From Actinoplanes flavus (lineage in GTDB: Bacteria; Actinomycetota; Actinomycetes; Mycobacteriales; Micromonosporaceae): a DNA stretch of 64,000 bases. The notes under the pieces were generated by a model. The model saw only the letters and a program-made list of their open reading frames with translations, was not told the DNA's origin and did not search any database. How positions within the stretch are numbered: the first letter of the stretch is position 1; the number at the start of each line of letters is the position of its first letter. Positions 25,251 to 34,250 of the stretch are shown piece by piece. Both the position numbers and the translations under genes were made by a program. The DNA lies in the NCBI RefSeq assembly GCF_017592555.1, contig NZ_JAGFNS010000016.1, positions 125,724 through 189,723 of the forward strand, given 5' to 3'.

Positions 25251-26002
25251 AGGGGCCAGGGCAGCGTGAGTTCGCCGAGCCGCCAGCGGGCCGGCCCGTC
25301 GAGCACCGGCCAGCCCTCGCCCCGCATCCGGCGGACCGTGGCCAGCCAGCGCTGCCGCGGCCCGAACGGGGTGGCCTCGGTCTCCCAGGCCCGGCTCAGC
25401 GCGCGCAGCAACTCGTGCACCGGATGACCGGGGACGTTGTGGTGGATCAGGGCCTTCGGCAGCCGTTCCGCGAAGACCGCCGGGTGTTCCAGCACCGGCA
25501 GCCGGGCCGAGAGGGTCAGCGTCCGGGGTGCGCCCTCCTCGACGACCGTCCACGTGGCGATCCGGCCCAGCTCGTCGCAGGTGCCCTCGACCAGCAGCGC
25601 GCCGGTGGCGGTCATCGTCCGCCAGGCGGCGGCCACCTCGTCCTCGGCGTACTGGCGCAGCACGTTGAACGCGCGCACCACCACCGGCGCGAGCCCGGCC
25701 AGCTCGAACCCGCCGCGGTGGAAGGCGAGCCACGGCGGGTCCGCGAACGGCTGCGCGTCGCTCACCCGTACCGGATCGATCTCCAGACCGACCACCGTGA
25801 CGTCCGCACGGACCGCGACCGCCAGCCGGCCCCGCAACTCCACCGCGGTCACCGGCGACGCGCCGTAGCCCAGGTCCACGACGAGCGGCTTCGCCGCTTC
25901 CTTCAAAAGCCCACCACAGCGGTACGCGATGAAGTTGTCGACACGGCGAAGCCGGTTGGGATTGGTGGTCCCCCGGGTGATCGCGCCGACCGGTTTGGGC
26001 AC
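25247..26002 (-). CDS. class I SAM-dependent methyltransferase
   Basis: 251 aa with the SAM motif VVDLGYGASPVTAVEL and the acidic end of strand 2 in VVGLEIDPVRV. The remainder (FNVLRQYAEDEVAAAWRTM) resembles actinobacterial conserved methyltransferases of unknown substrate. The GTG start at 26002 overlaps the stop of the upstream SDR gene by one base (TAGTG), so both are one transcript. Longer open frame upstream lies inside the SDR gene and is rejected. Confidence 0.8.
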   Translation of the reverse strand: MPKPVGAITRGTTNPNRLRRVDNFIAYRCGGLLKEAAKPLVVDLGYGASPVTAVELRGRLAVAVRADVTVVGLEIDPVRVSDAQPFADPPWLAFHRGGFELAGLAPVVVRAFNVLRQYAEDEVAAAWRTMTATGALLVEGTCDELGRIATWTVVEEGAPRTLTLSARLPVLEHPAVFAERLPKALIHHNVPGHPVHELLRALSRAWETEATPFGPRQRWLATVRRMRGEGWPVLDGPARWRLGELTLPWPL

Positions 26003-26775
26003 TACGGCTCCCGGTGCACCTTGTGCTGGGCGGCCTGGGCGACCGGCCGGACCACGAGGCGGTCGACGTTGACGTGCTGCGGGCGGGTGGCGGCCCAGGC
26101 GACGCAGTCGGCGATGTCGTCGGCGACCAGTGGCTCGCGCACCCCGGCGTAGACCGAGTCGGCGCGGTCCTGGTCGCCGCCGAAGCGGTTGAGCGCGAAC
26201 TCGTCGGTGCGCACCATGCCCGGGTCGATCTCGATCACCCGGACCGGCTTGCCGCACAGCTCCAGCCGGAGCGTGCCGACCAGGGCGGTCTCGGCGTGCT
26301 TGGCCGCCACGTAACCGCCACCGCCCTCGTACGGGGTGAAGGCCGCGGTGGAGCCGACCGTCACGATCGTGCCGCGGCCGCTCGCCTCGAGCGCCGGGAG
26401 CAGCGCCTTGGTGACCCGCAGCGTGCCGAGGACGTTCACGTCGTACATCCACTGCCAGTCGTCGACGGACCCGGTGGCGACCGGGTCCACGCCGCGGGCC
26501 CCGCCGGCGTTGTTCACCAGCAGCGTGACCGGGGCGCCGAGCGCGGCCACCGCCTCGGCCAGCGCGGCCACCGCATCGTCCGAGGTGACGTCGCACTCGA
26601 CGGCGGTGGCGTTCGGGCCGATCTCCTTGACCAGCGCGTCCAGCCGGTCCGCGCGGCGGGCCGCCACGACGACGTGATACCCCTCGTCGGCCAGCCGGCG
26701 GGCGGTCGCCGCACCGATTCCGCTCGAAGCGCCGGTGACCACTGCGATGTTCTGCATGTCCTGATTCTTGTCCAT
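26002..26775 (-). CDS. short-chain dehydrogenase/reductase
   Basis: Classical NAD(P)-dependent SDR of 257 aa: the cofactor motif TGASSGIGAATA, NNAG in LLVNNAGGA, and the active site Ser in VGSTAAF with Tyr-x3-Lys in YVAAK. The DPGMVRTDEF block after strand 6 is typical of the YdfG/serine-dehydrogenase-like group. ATG 26775 is used; ATG 26757 has a closer AGGA and is possible. Operonic with the methyltransferase, divergent from mshA. Confidence 0.9.
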   Translation of the reverse strand: MDKNQDMQNIAVVTGASSGIGAATARRLADEGYHVVVAARRADRLDALVKEIGPNATAVECDVTSDDAVAALAEAVAALGAPVTLLVNNAGGARGVDPVATGSVDDWQWMYDVNVLGTLRVTKALLPALEASGRGTIVTVGSTAAFTPYEGGGGYVAAKHAETALVGTLRLELCGKPVRVIEIDPGMVRTDEFALNRFGGDQDRADSVYAGVREPLVADDIADCVAWAATRPQHVNVDRLVVRPVAQAAQHKVHREP

Positions 26776-26896
26776 GACCCGGATCGGGCCGCGCGCTCCA
26801 TGACCTGGATCACCCCGCGTCGTCTGCGTGGTGGTTCGCCGACCCGGGATGGGGAAGATGAACGTTGGCGCGACAAGTTTTACGTATCCGTAACGG

Positions 26897-28210
26897 ATGG
26901 GAGTCAGCGTGGCCCAGCCTCGAGGCGTCGGCGGACTGCCCGCCCTCCACCGGATCGCCACCCTTTCCGTGCACACCTCGCCCCTGGAGCAACCGGGCAC
27001 CGGGGACGCGGGCGGCATGAACGTCTACATCGTCGAGATCGCGAAGCGGCTCGCCGAGCGGGGCGTGGAGGTGGAGATCTTCACCCGGGCCACCGCCAGG
27101 GACCTGCCACCGGTGGTCGAGATGTCGCCCGGCGTGCACGTGCGCCACATCACCGCCGGCCCGTTCGAGGGGCTGTCGAAGGAGGAGCTGCCCTCGCAGC
27201 TCTGCGCCTTCACGCACGGCGTGCTGCGGGCCGAGGCGGCGCACCCGCCCGGCCACTACGACCTGGTCCACTCCCACTACTGGCTCTCCGGGCAGGTCGG
27301 CTGGCTGGCCCGGGAGCGCTGGGGGGTGCCGCACGTGCACACCGCGCACACCCTCGCCAAGGTCAAGAACAGGTTCATCGCGGCCGGCGACCGGCCCGAG
27401 CCGAAGGCCCGGGTGATCGGCGAGGAGCAGGTCATCGCCGAGTCGGACCGGCTGGTGGCGAACACCGACTTCGAGTCCCGGGACCTGATCGCCCACTACG
27501 ACGCCGATCCGGCCCGGGTGAGCGTGGTGCAGCCCGGCGTCGATCTGCGCCGGTTCCGCCCCGGTACGAGGGACCGCGCCCGCTTCGGCCTGCCGGAGGA
27601 CGGCCGGATCGTCGCCTTCGTCGGCCGGATCCAGCCGCTGAAGGCGCCCGACGTGCTGATCGCCGCGCTCGCCGAGATGCGCGCCGCCGGCTCCCGGGAC
27701 GTGACCCTGGTGATCTGCGGCGGCCCCAGCGGCAGCGGCCTGGACCGGCCCACCGCCCTGATCGAGCTGGCCGCCTCCCTCGGTGTCGCCGACTCGGTGG
27801 TGTTCCTGCCCCCGCAGACCGGCGCCGACCTGGCCGCCCTCTACCGGGCCGCCGATCTGGTCGCGGTGCCGTCCTACAACGAGTCGTTCGGACTGGTCGC
27901 CCTGGAGGCGCAGGCCTGCGGCACCCCGGTGGTCGCGGCCGCGGTCGGCGGCCTGGTCACCGCGGTCCGGGACGGGATCAGCGGGGTGCTGGTCGACGGG
28001 CACGATCCGGCGGACTGGGCCAAGGTCCTGGACCGGCTGCTCGGCGCGCCCGGCTTCCGGCACCGGCTGGCCGCCGGCGCGGTCGCGCACGCGGCCCAGT
28101 TCTCCTGGGATCGCACCGCCGAGACGCTGTTGCGGGTCTACCGTGACGCGGTGAGCGAGCATCGGGCGTTGATCAGAGCGCGACTCGAGGGGGCGTCCTG
28201 CGCATGGTGA
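26897..28210 (+). CDS. mshA: MshA, D-inositol-3-phosphate glycosyltransferase
   Basis: First step of mycothiol synthesis: joins GlcNAc from UDP-GlcNAc to 1L-inositol-1-phosphate. The 437-aa GT-B protein has the MshA loop SVHTSPLEQPGTGDAGGMNV, the HSHYWLSG motif, AFVGRIQPLKAPDVL and the donor-site NESFGLVALEAQACGTPVVA. ATG 26897 is used; GTG 26909 is possible. It is followed by the YbjN-like gene with a 7-bp overlap. Mycothiol is an actinobacterial marker. Confidence 0.96.
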   Translation: MGVSVAQPRGVGGLPALHRIATLSVHTSPLEQPGTGDAGGMNVYIVEIAKRLAERGVEVEIFTRATARDLPPVVEMSPGVHVRHITAGPFEGLSKEELPSQLCAFTHGVLRAEAAHPPGHYDLVHSHYWLSGQVGWLARERWGVPHVHTAHTLAKVKNRFIAAGDRPEPKARVIGEEQVIAESDRLVANTDFESRDLIAHYDADPARVSVVQPGVDLRRFRPGTRDRARFGLPEDGRIVAFVGRIQPLKAPDVLIAALAEMRAAGSRDVTLVICGGPSGSGLDRPTALIELAASLGVADSVVFLPPQTGADLAALYRAADLVAVPSYNESFGLVALEAQACGTPVVAAAVGGLVTAVRDGISGVLVDGHDPADWAKVLDRLLGAPGFRHRLAAGAVAHAAQFSWDRTAETLLRVYRDAVSEHRALIRARLEGASCAW

Positions 28211-28686
28211 CCGAGCTGATCGAGCGGGTGCTGACCGACCGCGAGCTGGACTGGGAGCCCACCGGGGAGGGCTCGTACGTGGTCAGCCTGCCCGGCACCC
28301 ACAAGCTGAAGACCGCCTGCAACCTGATCGTCGGCCAGCACTCGCTGCGGATCGAGGCGTTCGTGATGCGCCGCCCGGACGAGTGTCACGAGGAGCTCTG
28401 GGCCTGGCTGCTGCGCCGCAACGCCCGGATGTACGGCGTCGCCTTCTCCATCGACACGGCCGGCGACGTCTACCTGACCGGCCGGGTCTCGCTCAAGGGC
28501 CTCGACGAGGACGAACTGGACCGCCTGCTCGGTTCGGTGCTGACCTACGCCGACGAGTCCTTCGACACGATGCTGGAGATCGGCTTCAGCTCGTCGATCC
28601 GTCGCGAATGGGACTGGCGGGTCAAACGTGGCGAATCGACGGCCAACCTGCGCGCGTTCCAGCACCTGGTGGAACGCGCCGACTGA
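28204..28686 (+). CDS. YbjN-domain protein (type III-chaperone-like fold)
   Basis: 160 aa. The sequence WEPTGEGSYVVSLPGTHKLKTACNLIVG and FVMRRPDECHEELWAWLLRRN fits YbjN proteins that in actinobacteria sit beside mshA and the phosphoglycerate mutase gene. These have a secretion-chaperone-like alpha/beta fold and no known enzymatic residues. The ATG at 28204 lies inside the mshA stop region, so translation is coupled. Confidence 0.75.
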   Translation: MVTELIERVLTDRELDWEPTGEGSYVVSLPGTHKLKTACNLIVGQHSLRIEAFVMRRPDECHEELWAWLLRRNARMYGVAFSIDTAGDVYLTGRVSLKGLDEDELDRLLGSVLTYADESFDTMLEIGFSSSIRREWDWRVKRGESTANLRAFQHLVERAD

Positions 28687-29180
28687 CCTTTCCGATCATC
28701 GGCAGTCCAATGTGGTCACCCCGGCGGGAATCGCGATCGATTCGTACGGATGGCACGCCGCACGCCACTGCGGGGAAGGGTATAGGTCGTGAATTCTTCC
28801 GGCGTGCGAACCCGTACGAGTGATTGGCGGATCATCCGATCGGCTGGTTGTTGGTGAATGTGACGGTCGGAACAAAGGTCGACACGAAATCGGGTTGTCG
28901 AGCTTGACTGCCCCAACTAGCGTGGTCGATGGACGCCGAACCGTCAGTTCGGGGAACGGGTCGATCAGCAATGATCGCCGCGGGTCGGCGTTTGGGGACG
29001 GGTGGCATGAGCCGTTGGGGGACGGCGCGACCCGAGACCGGCGGTTAGTGCGGGCGGCGCCTATGGGGATGGGTGTCGTCCGCCGCCGCCGGCGCTTTGT
29101 TTCCGGCAGATGACTTTTTCTTCACACATGTTCCAGCGAATGGCGCTGTGAATTCCCCGATTCCCGCGGCCCGCCCGGAT
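28687..29180. other. gene-free spacer between convergent genes
   Basis: About 490 bp between the YbjN-like gene and the MFS gene. It is less GC-biased than its surroundings, with runs such as GATTGGCGGATCATCC. The only open frames are short and lack an acceptable start or third-position GC bias. I see no clear terminator, repeat or RNA gene. Confidence 0.5.
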
Positions 29181-30422
29181 TCACGACATGCTGATCGCGT
29201 CTGCCGACCGCTGCTCCCGCAACCACGCCGCCCGCCGGGCCCGCGCCGGAGCGGCCAGCCACTGGCCCACCGCCACGAGCGCGCAGAGAACGAAACATCC
29301 GCCCCACAGCGCCGTGCCGCCCGCCTTCTGCAGGATCAGGCCGCCGGCGATCGGGGCCAGCGCCAGGCCGGCCTGCCAGGAGAGCGAGTTCAGCCCCTGG
29401 TAGCGGCCACGCAGCTCGGCCGGGGAGAGCGCCGCGATGGTGGCCGCGTTGCTCGGAGACTGGATCATCTCGCCCAGCGTCCAGACCACCACGGTCAGCG
29501 CGTAGGTGACCGCCGACCCGGCCAGGCCGACGAGACCGAACCCGGCGCCGATCACCAGCGTGCCGACGGCCAGCACCCGGGCGCTGTCCCGGCCGTCGAT
29601 CAGCCGTGGGACGAAGAGCTGGCCGACCACGATGAGCACCCCGTTCACCGCGACGACCAGCCCGTACGTGGCCGCGGACAGCCCGTCGGCGAGCATCGTG
29701 ATCGGCAGCGTCGACTGGTGCTGGAACATCACCAGCACGACGCAGAAGTTGAGGCTCACGAAGATCAGGAAGGTCCGGTCCCGCAGGACCGTGCCGAGCC
29801 CGCCGGAGGGCGCCGCCGTCCGCGTGCGCGGCCCGGTCCGGGCCGGCCGGGTCTCGGCCAGCAGGATCAGGCTGATCAGGGCGGTGAGCAGGGTGGTGGC
29901 CGAGTCCACCACGAAGAGCAGCAGGTAGTCGGCCTGGGCGGCCAGCCCGGCGCAGATCGCGGCGAGCGCGAAGCCCAGGTTGATCGCCCAGTAGTTCAGG
30001 GAGAAGGCGCGGACCCGGTCCGCCTCCGGGACGATGTCGACCATCATGGCGCTGAACGCCGGGCGCACACCCTCGGCGAACAGGCCCAGGGCGAACGCCG
30101 TCGCCAGGATCTGCGGGTACGAGTGGGCGAACCCGAGCGCCAGCATCAGGGCGGACGCGCCGAACTGGGCGGTCAGCATGGTGGGCCGGCGTCCCCAGCG
30201 GTCGGCCAGCACGCCGCCGGTCATCGTGCCGATCGCGCCGCCCACTCCGTACAGGCCGAGGACCAGGCCGGCCTGGCTCTGACTGAAGCCGCGCTCGCCG
30301 GTCAGGTAGATGCTCAGGAACAGCACCACGAAGGAGCCGAGCCGGTTGATCAGGGTTCCCGTCCACAGGAACCAGAACTGCCGCGGCAGCCCGCCCGCGG
30401 CCTCTCGCAACCAACCGTGCAC
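29181..30422 (-). CDS. MFS transporter
   Basis: 413 aa with 12 predicted helices. The loop 2-3 motif is GGVLADRWGRRP, and helix 5 and 11 are Gly/Ala-rich. It resembles the drug/metabolite exporter class (DHA1-like). The GTG start at 30422 fits the first helix (FWFLWTGTLINRLGSFVVLF). It stands alone and is divergent from gpmA. The substrate cannot be read from sequence. Confidence 0.88.
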   Translation of the reverse strand: MHGWLREAAGGLPRQFWFLWTGTLINRLGSFVVLFLSIYLTGERGFSQSQAGLVLGLYGVGGAIGTMTGGVLADRWGRRPTMLTAQFGASALMLALGFAHSYPQILATAFALGLFAEGVRPAFSAMMVDIVPEADRVRAFSLNYWAINLGFALAAICAGLAAQADYLLLFVVDSATTLLTALISLILLAETRPARTGPRTRTAAPSGGLGTVLRDRTFLIFVSLNFCVVLVMFQHQSTLPITMLADGLSAATYGLVVAVNGVLIVVGQLFVPRLIDGRDSARVLAVGTLVIGAGFGLVGLAGSAVTYALTVVVWTLGEMIQSPSNAATIAALSPAELRGRYQGLNSLSWQAGLALAPIAGGLILQKAGGTALWGGCFVLCALVAVGQWLAAPARARRAAWLREQRSADAISMS

Positions 30423-30558
30423 AGAGTCTCCTCAGTAAGCTGTGATCATCATTTATTCCCTTACATCTGGCGGGCCGGCGCAACCGAGTTTCGGTGTGGT
30501 GGCGGACACGTGCCGGGTGGCCGGTACGCGCGCCGCGGCCACGGGGGAAGATGTGTTC

Positions 30559-31308
30559 ATGACTGGAACCCTGGTGCTGCTGCGACACGGCAACAGCGAG
30601 TGGAACGCCAAGAACCTCTTCACCGGCTGGGTCGACGTGGACCTCGACGCCAAGGGGGAGGCCGAGGCACAGCGCGGCGGCGAGCTTCTCAAGGAGCAGG
30701 GGGTGCTGCCCGACGTGGTGCACACCAGCCTTCTGCGTCGCGCCATCCGGACCAGCGAGATCGCCCTGCACATCACCGACCGGCACTGGATCCCGGTCAA
30801 GCGTCACTGGCGGCTCAACGAGCGTCACTACGGCGCACTGCAGGGCAAGGACAAGAAGCAGACCCTCGAGACGTACGGCGAGGAGCAGTTCATGCTCTGG
30901 CGCCGGTCGTACGACGTGCCGCCGCCCCCGATCGAGGACGACTCCGAGTTCTCCCAGGCCGGCGACGCCCGGTATGCGGACCTCGCGCCCGAGATCCTGC
31001 CGAAGGCGGAGTGCCTGAAGGACGTGCTGGAGCGGGCCCTGCCGTACTGGTACGACGCCATCGTCCCGGACCTGCGCGCCGGTAAGACCGTGCTCGTCGC
31101 GGCGCACGGCAACTCGCTGCGCGCCATCGTCAAGCACCTGGACGACATCTCCGACGAGGCGATCGCCAAGCTCAACATCCCGACCGGCATCCCGCTGCGC
31201 TACGACCTGGACGAGAACCTCCGCCCGGTCACCAAGGGCGGCACCTACCTCGACCCGGTCGCCGCGAAGGAGGCCGCCGAGGCGGTCGCCAACCAGGGCA
31301 AGAAGTAA
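30559..31308 (+). CDS. gpmA: 2,3-bisphosphoglycerate-dependent phosphoglycerate mutase
   Basis: Glycolytic/gluconeogenic interconversion of 3- and 2-phosphoglycerate. The 249-aa product opens MTGTLVLLRHGNSEWN (catalytic His10), has RRAIRTSEIAL, NERHYGALQG and the second His in VLVAAHGNSLRA. ATG 30559 is preceded by GGGGGAAG; a longer open frame upstream is not conserved. A terminator separates it from convergent phoU. Confidence 0.97.
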   Translation: MTGTLVLLRHGNSEWNAKNLFTGWVDVDLDAKGEAEAQRGGELLKEQGVLPDVVHTSLLRRAIRTSEIALHITDRHWIPVKRHWRLNERHYGALQGKDKKQTLETYGEEQFMLWRRSYDVPPPPIEDDSEFSQAGDARYADLAPEILPKAECLKDVLERALPYWYDAIVPDLRAGKTVLVAAHGNSLRAIVKHLDDISDEAIAKLNIPTGIPLRYDLDENLRPVTKGGTYLDPVAAKEAAEAVANQGKK

Positions 31309-31311
31309 TGA

Positions 31312-31348
31312 CGAGGGCCGGGACACCCCTGTGGTGCCCCGGCCCTCG
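31312..31348. terminator. bidirectional terminator between gpmA and phoU
   Basis: 16-bp arms (31312-31327, 31333-31348) with one mismatch and a 5-nt loop, three bases past the gpmA stop and upstream of the phoU stop on the other strand. Confidence 0.85.
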
Positions 31349-31377
31349 CATCTCCGGGCTCGCGCCCGGGACCGATC

Positions 31378-32031
31378 TCAGCCCTCGCTGGTCACCGTCT
31401 CGCCGGTGACCAGGTAGATGAGGTGTTCGCCGATGTTGACGGCGTGGTCGGCGTAGCGCTCGTAGAAGCGGCCCAGCAGGGCGCCGTCGATCGCGGTCTC
31501 GGCGCCGTAGGGCCAGTCGTCGGCCAGCATGATCTTGAACAGCTCGCGCTCGAGGTCGTCGATCGCGTCGTCGTCCTTCTCGAGCTGGGCCGCGCCCTCG
31601 GCATTCGGCTTGCCGATCAATGCGGTGATCTTCTCGGCCATCTCGTCGGCGACCTGCGCCATGCTCTTGAAGGTCGGGCGCAGCTCGGCCGGGACCGCGG
31701 GCGACGGGTGCCGCCGCGCGGCCGTCTTCGCCACGTGCTCGGCCAGATCGCCCATCCGCTCCAGGTCGGCGCCGATGTGCAGAGCGGTGATGACCCGCCG
31801 CAGGTCGGACGCGACCGGCGCCTGCCGGGCGATGGTGTCCGCCACCTTCAGCTCGACCTGCTCGTAGATGGCGTCGACCTCACGGTCCCGGTTGATCACC
31901 GCTTCGGCGGCGCTCAGGTCGGCGGTCAGCAGGGCGGTGGTCGCCTTGCGCAGTGCGGCGCGGACCGACTCGGCCATCGTCACCAGCAGACGGCTCACCT
32001 CGACGAGATCGGCCTGGTACTCCTCGCGCAT
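31378..32031 (-). CDS. phoU: PhoU, phosphate-signalling adaptor
   Basis: 217-aa all-helical protein that links the Pst transporter to the phosphate sensor kinase and keeps it off when phosphate is plentiful. Two repeats carry the metal-binding pattern: the first around VINRDREVDAIYEQVE, the second around DDDAIDDLERELF, with ERMGDLAEHV and ERYADHAVNIGEHL as the paired signature. It is divergent from senX3-regX3, the standard actinobacterial arrangement. Confidence 0.95.
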   Translation of the reverse strand: MREEYQADLVEVSRLLVTMAESVRAALRKATTALLTADLSAAEAVINRDREVDAIYEQVELKVADTIARQAPVASDLRRVITALHIGADLERMGDLAEHVAKTAARRHPSPAVPAELRPTFKSMAQVADEMAEKITALIGKPNAEGAAQLEKDDDAIDDLERELFKIMLADDWPYGAETAIDGALLGRFYERYADHAVNIGEHLIYLVTGETVTSEG

Positions 32032-32103
32032 TTCTCAAGTCCTCTTTCGCTGGGTGACACCCCGTGTGCCGTGCTCACGCTAGGTCCACGGGACGGCCTC
32101 AAC

Positions 32104-32193
32104 ATGAACACCGATGAACGACGCCGGGCCTGATGGTGAACATTGTTCGACGCGCGCCCGATTTGCCGTAATGGCCCTGTGGCTGAGATGAAC
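32104..32193. promoter_or_regulatory. candidate phosphate box between phoU and senX3
   Basis: Four (A/G)TGAAC hexamers (32104, 32114, 32136 and 32188) in one orientation; on the other strand they read GTTCA(T/C), the core of actinobacterial PHO boxes. The first pair is 10 bp apart, the next 22 bp; the last overlaps the senX3 -35 area. Spacing is not the textbook 11-bp phase throughout. Confidence 0.45.
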
Positions 32194-32201
32194 AATGACC
32201 C

Positions 32202-32207
32202 TACGAT
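32202..32207 (+). promoter_or_regulatory. -10 element of a likely leaderless senX3 mRNA
   Basis: TACGAT ends six bases before the GTG of senX3, so transcription should start at or next to the start codon. No Shine-Dalgarno is present. Confidence 0.55.
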
Positions 32208-32213
32208 CGCAGC

Positions 32214-33494
32214 GTGGAGTGGGAATACGCCGTCGGCCTGGTGTCCGCCGCGCTCGCCGTCGGTGTGGGAGCGGGACTGACTCTCGCCCGGTTGCGCCGG
32301 TCGGGTGGATCGGCCCGGCCCGGCGCACCGGAGGGGAGAGCCGACATCGAACCGGACGACGATCGCCCGGCGGGCAAGCACGTCCTCAAGGGGCTCGGCC
32401 GCAAGAGTCTCGACTCGCTGCGGGTCGGGGTCGTGGTGCTCGACGCGGAGGACCATCCGGTCCTGGTCAACCCCGCGGCGCGGGCCATGGGGCTGTTGCG
32501 GTCCGGCGGGGCGCCCGGGACCATCGCGGCTCACCCGATCCTGCGTACGCTGGCCGGCCAGGTGCGCCGCACGGGCGTACGCCGGGAGGTTGAACTCGAT
32601 CTTCCGCGGGGTCGTGCCGGAGGCGGGCACGCACCGCTCGGCCTGCACCTGCGGGCCGTCGCGCTGAACTCGACGCACGTCGCGGTCGAGGCCGCCGACG
32701 TGACCGAGGCGCACCGTCTCGCCCGGGTCCGCCGTGACTTCGTGGCCAACGTCAGCCACGAGCTCAAGACGCCCATCGGGGCCCTGCAGCTCCTGGCCGA
32801 GGCGCTGCTCGACGCCACCCAGATGCCCGAGTCGGCGCCGGAGGCCCAGTCCGAGGACCTGCTGGCGGCGCGCCGGTTCGCCGAGCGCATCCACCACGAG
32901 TCCGCCCGGATGGGCCGTCTGGTGAACGAGCTGCTCGAACTGACCCGGTTGCAGGGCGCCGAGCCGCTGCCCGACCCCGAGCCGGTCTCGCTGGACTGGG
33001 TGATCGCCGAGGTGATCGACCGGACCCGGACCACGTCCTCGGCCAAGGGCATCGAGATCACCTACGACGGCCCCAAGGGCGTCATGGCGTACGGCAACGA
33101 CAGCCAGATCGCCACCGCGGTCACCAACCTGGTGGAGAACGCGATCGCGTACTCGGGCGAGGACACCAAGGTCTCACTCACCCTGCGTCACAGTGACGAC
33201 TGGCTGGAGATCGACGTCGCGGATCAGGGCATCGGCATCGCCCCGCAGGACGTGGAGCGGGTCTTCGAGCGGTTCTACCGCGCCGACCAGGCCCGATCCC
33301 GGTCCACCGGCGGAACCGGCCTGGGCCTGGCCATCGTCAAGCACATCGCCACCAACCACGGGGGCCGGGTCGACGTGACCAGTTCACTCGGCGACGGCTC
33401 TACGTTCACCTTGCGCCTACCCGCGCGACCCCCCGAGTCCCCCTCGTCGTCACCGACGGCGATTGAGATCGAGTCCGGTGTGGCCGGGCGTTGA
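32214..33494 (+). CDS. senX3: SenX3, phosphate-responsive sensor histidine kinase
   Basis: 426 aa. It has one N-terminal membrane helix (residues ~5-25), a PAS-like segment (LRVGVVVLDAEDHPVLVNPAA), the H-box FVANVSHELKTPIGALQLL, and an ATPase with VENAIAYS, DQGIGIAPQDVERVFERFYR and GTGLGLAIVKHIA. The close match to SenX3 and the gene order phoU<senX3>regX3 make the call. The C-terminal ~20 residues are Ser/Pro-rich. Confidence 0.95.
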   Translation: MEWEYAVGLVSAALAVGVGAGLTLARLRRSGGSARPGAPEGRADIEPDDDRPAGKHVLKGLGRKSLDSLRVGVVVLDAEDHPVLVNPAARAMGLLRSGGAPGTIAAHPILRTLAGQVRRTGVRREVELDLPRGRAGGGHAPLGLHLRAVALNSTHVAVEAADVTEAHRLARVRRDFVANVSHELKTPIGALQLLAEALLDATQMPESAPEAQSEDLLAARRFAERIHHESARMGRLVNELLELTRLQGAEPLPDPEPVSLDWVIAEVIDRTRTTSSAKGIEITYDGPKGVMAYGNDSQIATAVTNLVENAIAYSGEDTKVSLTLRHSDDWLEIDVADQGIGIAPQDVERVFERFYRADQARSRSTGGTGLGLAIVKHIATNHGGRVDVTSSLGDGSTFTLRLPARPPESPSSSPTAIEIESGVAGR

Positions 33495-33524
33495 CCCGGC
33501 CGCCGACGACGGAAGGAAACTTCA

Positions 33525-34208
33525 TTGGCCCGCGTGCTCGTGGTCGAGGACGAGGAGTCGTTCTCCGACGCCCTGTCGTACATGCTGCGTAAGGAGGGTT
33601 TCGAGGTCTCGGTCGCCGCGACCGGAACCTCCGCGCTCACGCAGTTCGACCGGACCGGTGCCGACATCGTGCTCCTCGACCTCATGTTGCCGGAGATGTC
33701 CGGCACCGAGGTCTGCCGCCAACTGCGGCAGCGCTCGGCGGTTCCGATCATCATGGTCACCGCCCGGGACAGCGAGATCGACAAGGTGGTCGGTCTGGAG
33801 ATCGGTGCGGACGACTACGTCACCAAGCCGTATTCTCCGCGGGAGCTGGTCGCCCGCATCCGTGCGGTGCTGCGCCGCCAGGGGGCCGAGGCCGCCGAGG
33901 TGAGCACCCCGACACTCGCCGCCGGCCCGGTCCGGATGGACGTCGAACGGCATGTGGTGACCGTCGACGGCACCGGCGTCCAGCTGCCGCTGAAGGAGTT
34001 CGAGCTGCTCGAGCTGCTGCTGCGCAACGCCGGCCGGGTGCTCACCCGGGGCCAGCTGATCGACCGGGTCTGGGGCGCCGACTACGTGGGCGACACCAAG
34101 ACGCTGGACGTGCACGTGAAGCGGCTGCGTTCCAAGGTGGAGCCGGAGCCGTCCGCGCCGCGTTACATCGTCACCGTGCGAGGTCTGGGCTACAAGTTCG
34201 AGCCCTGA
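33525..34208 (+). CDS. regX3: RegX3, OmpR-family response regulator
   Basis: 227 aa: receiver with Asp52 in VLLDLMLPEMSG and Lys in YVTKPYSP, followed by a winged-helix DNA-binding domain (LPLKEFELLELLLRNAGRVL; KTLDVHVKRLRSKVE; IVTVRGLGYKFEP). It uses a TTG start at 33525 after GGAAGG. It activates phosphate-starvation genes when phosphorylated by SenX3. Confidence 0.95.
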   Translation: MARVLVVEDEESFSDALSYMLRKEGFEVSVAATGTSALTQFDRTGADIVLLDLMLPEMSGTEVCRQLRQRSAVPIIMVTARDSEIDKVVGLEIGADDYVTKPYSPRELVARIRAVLRRQGAEAAEVSTPTLAAGPVRMDVERHVVTVDGTGVQLPLKEFELLELLLRNAGRVLTRGQLIDRVWGADYVGDTKTLDVHVKRLRSKVEPEPSAPRYIVTVRGLGYKFEP

Positions 34209-34250
34209 TTTCACCCTTGCGTGATGACAACATGCCCCGTGACAATGGAG

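Noticed and set aside
28820..29113. 97-aa frame in the spacer after the YbjN-like gene
   Set aside because: No ribosome-binding site, no family likeness, weak codon bias.
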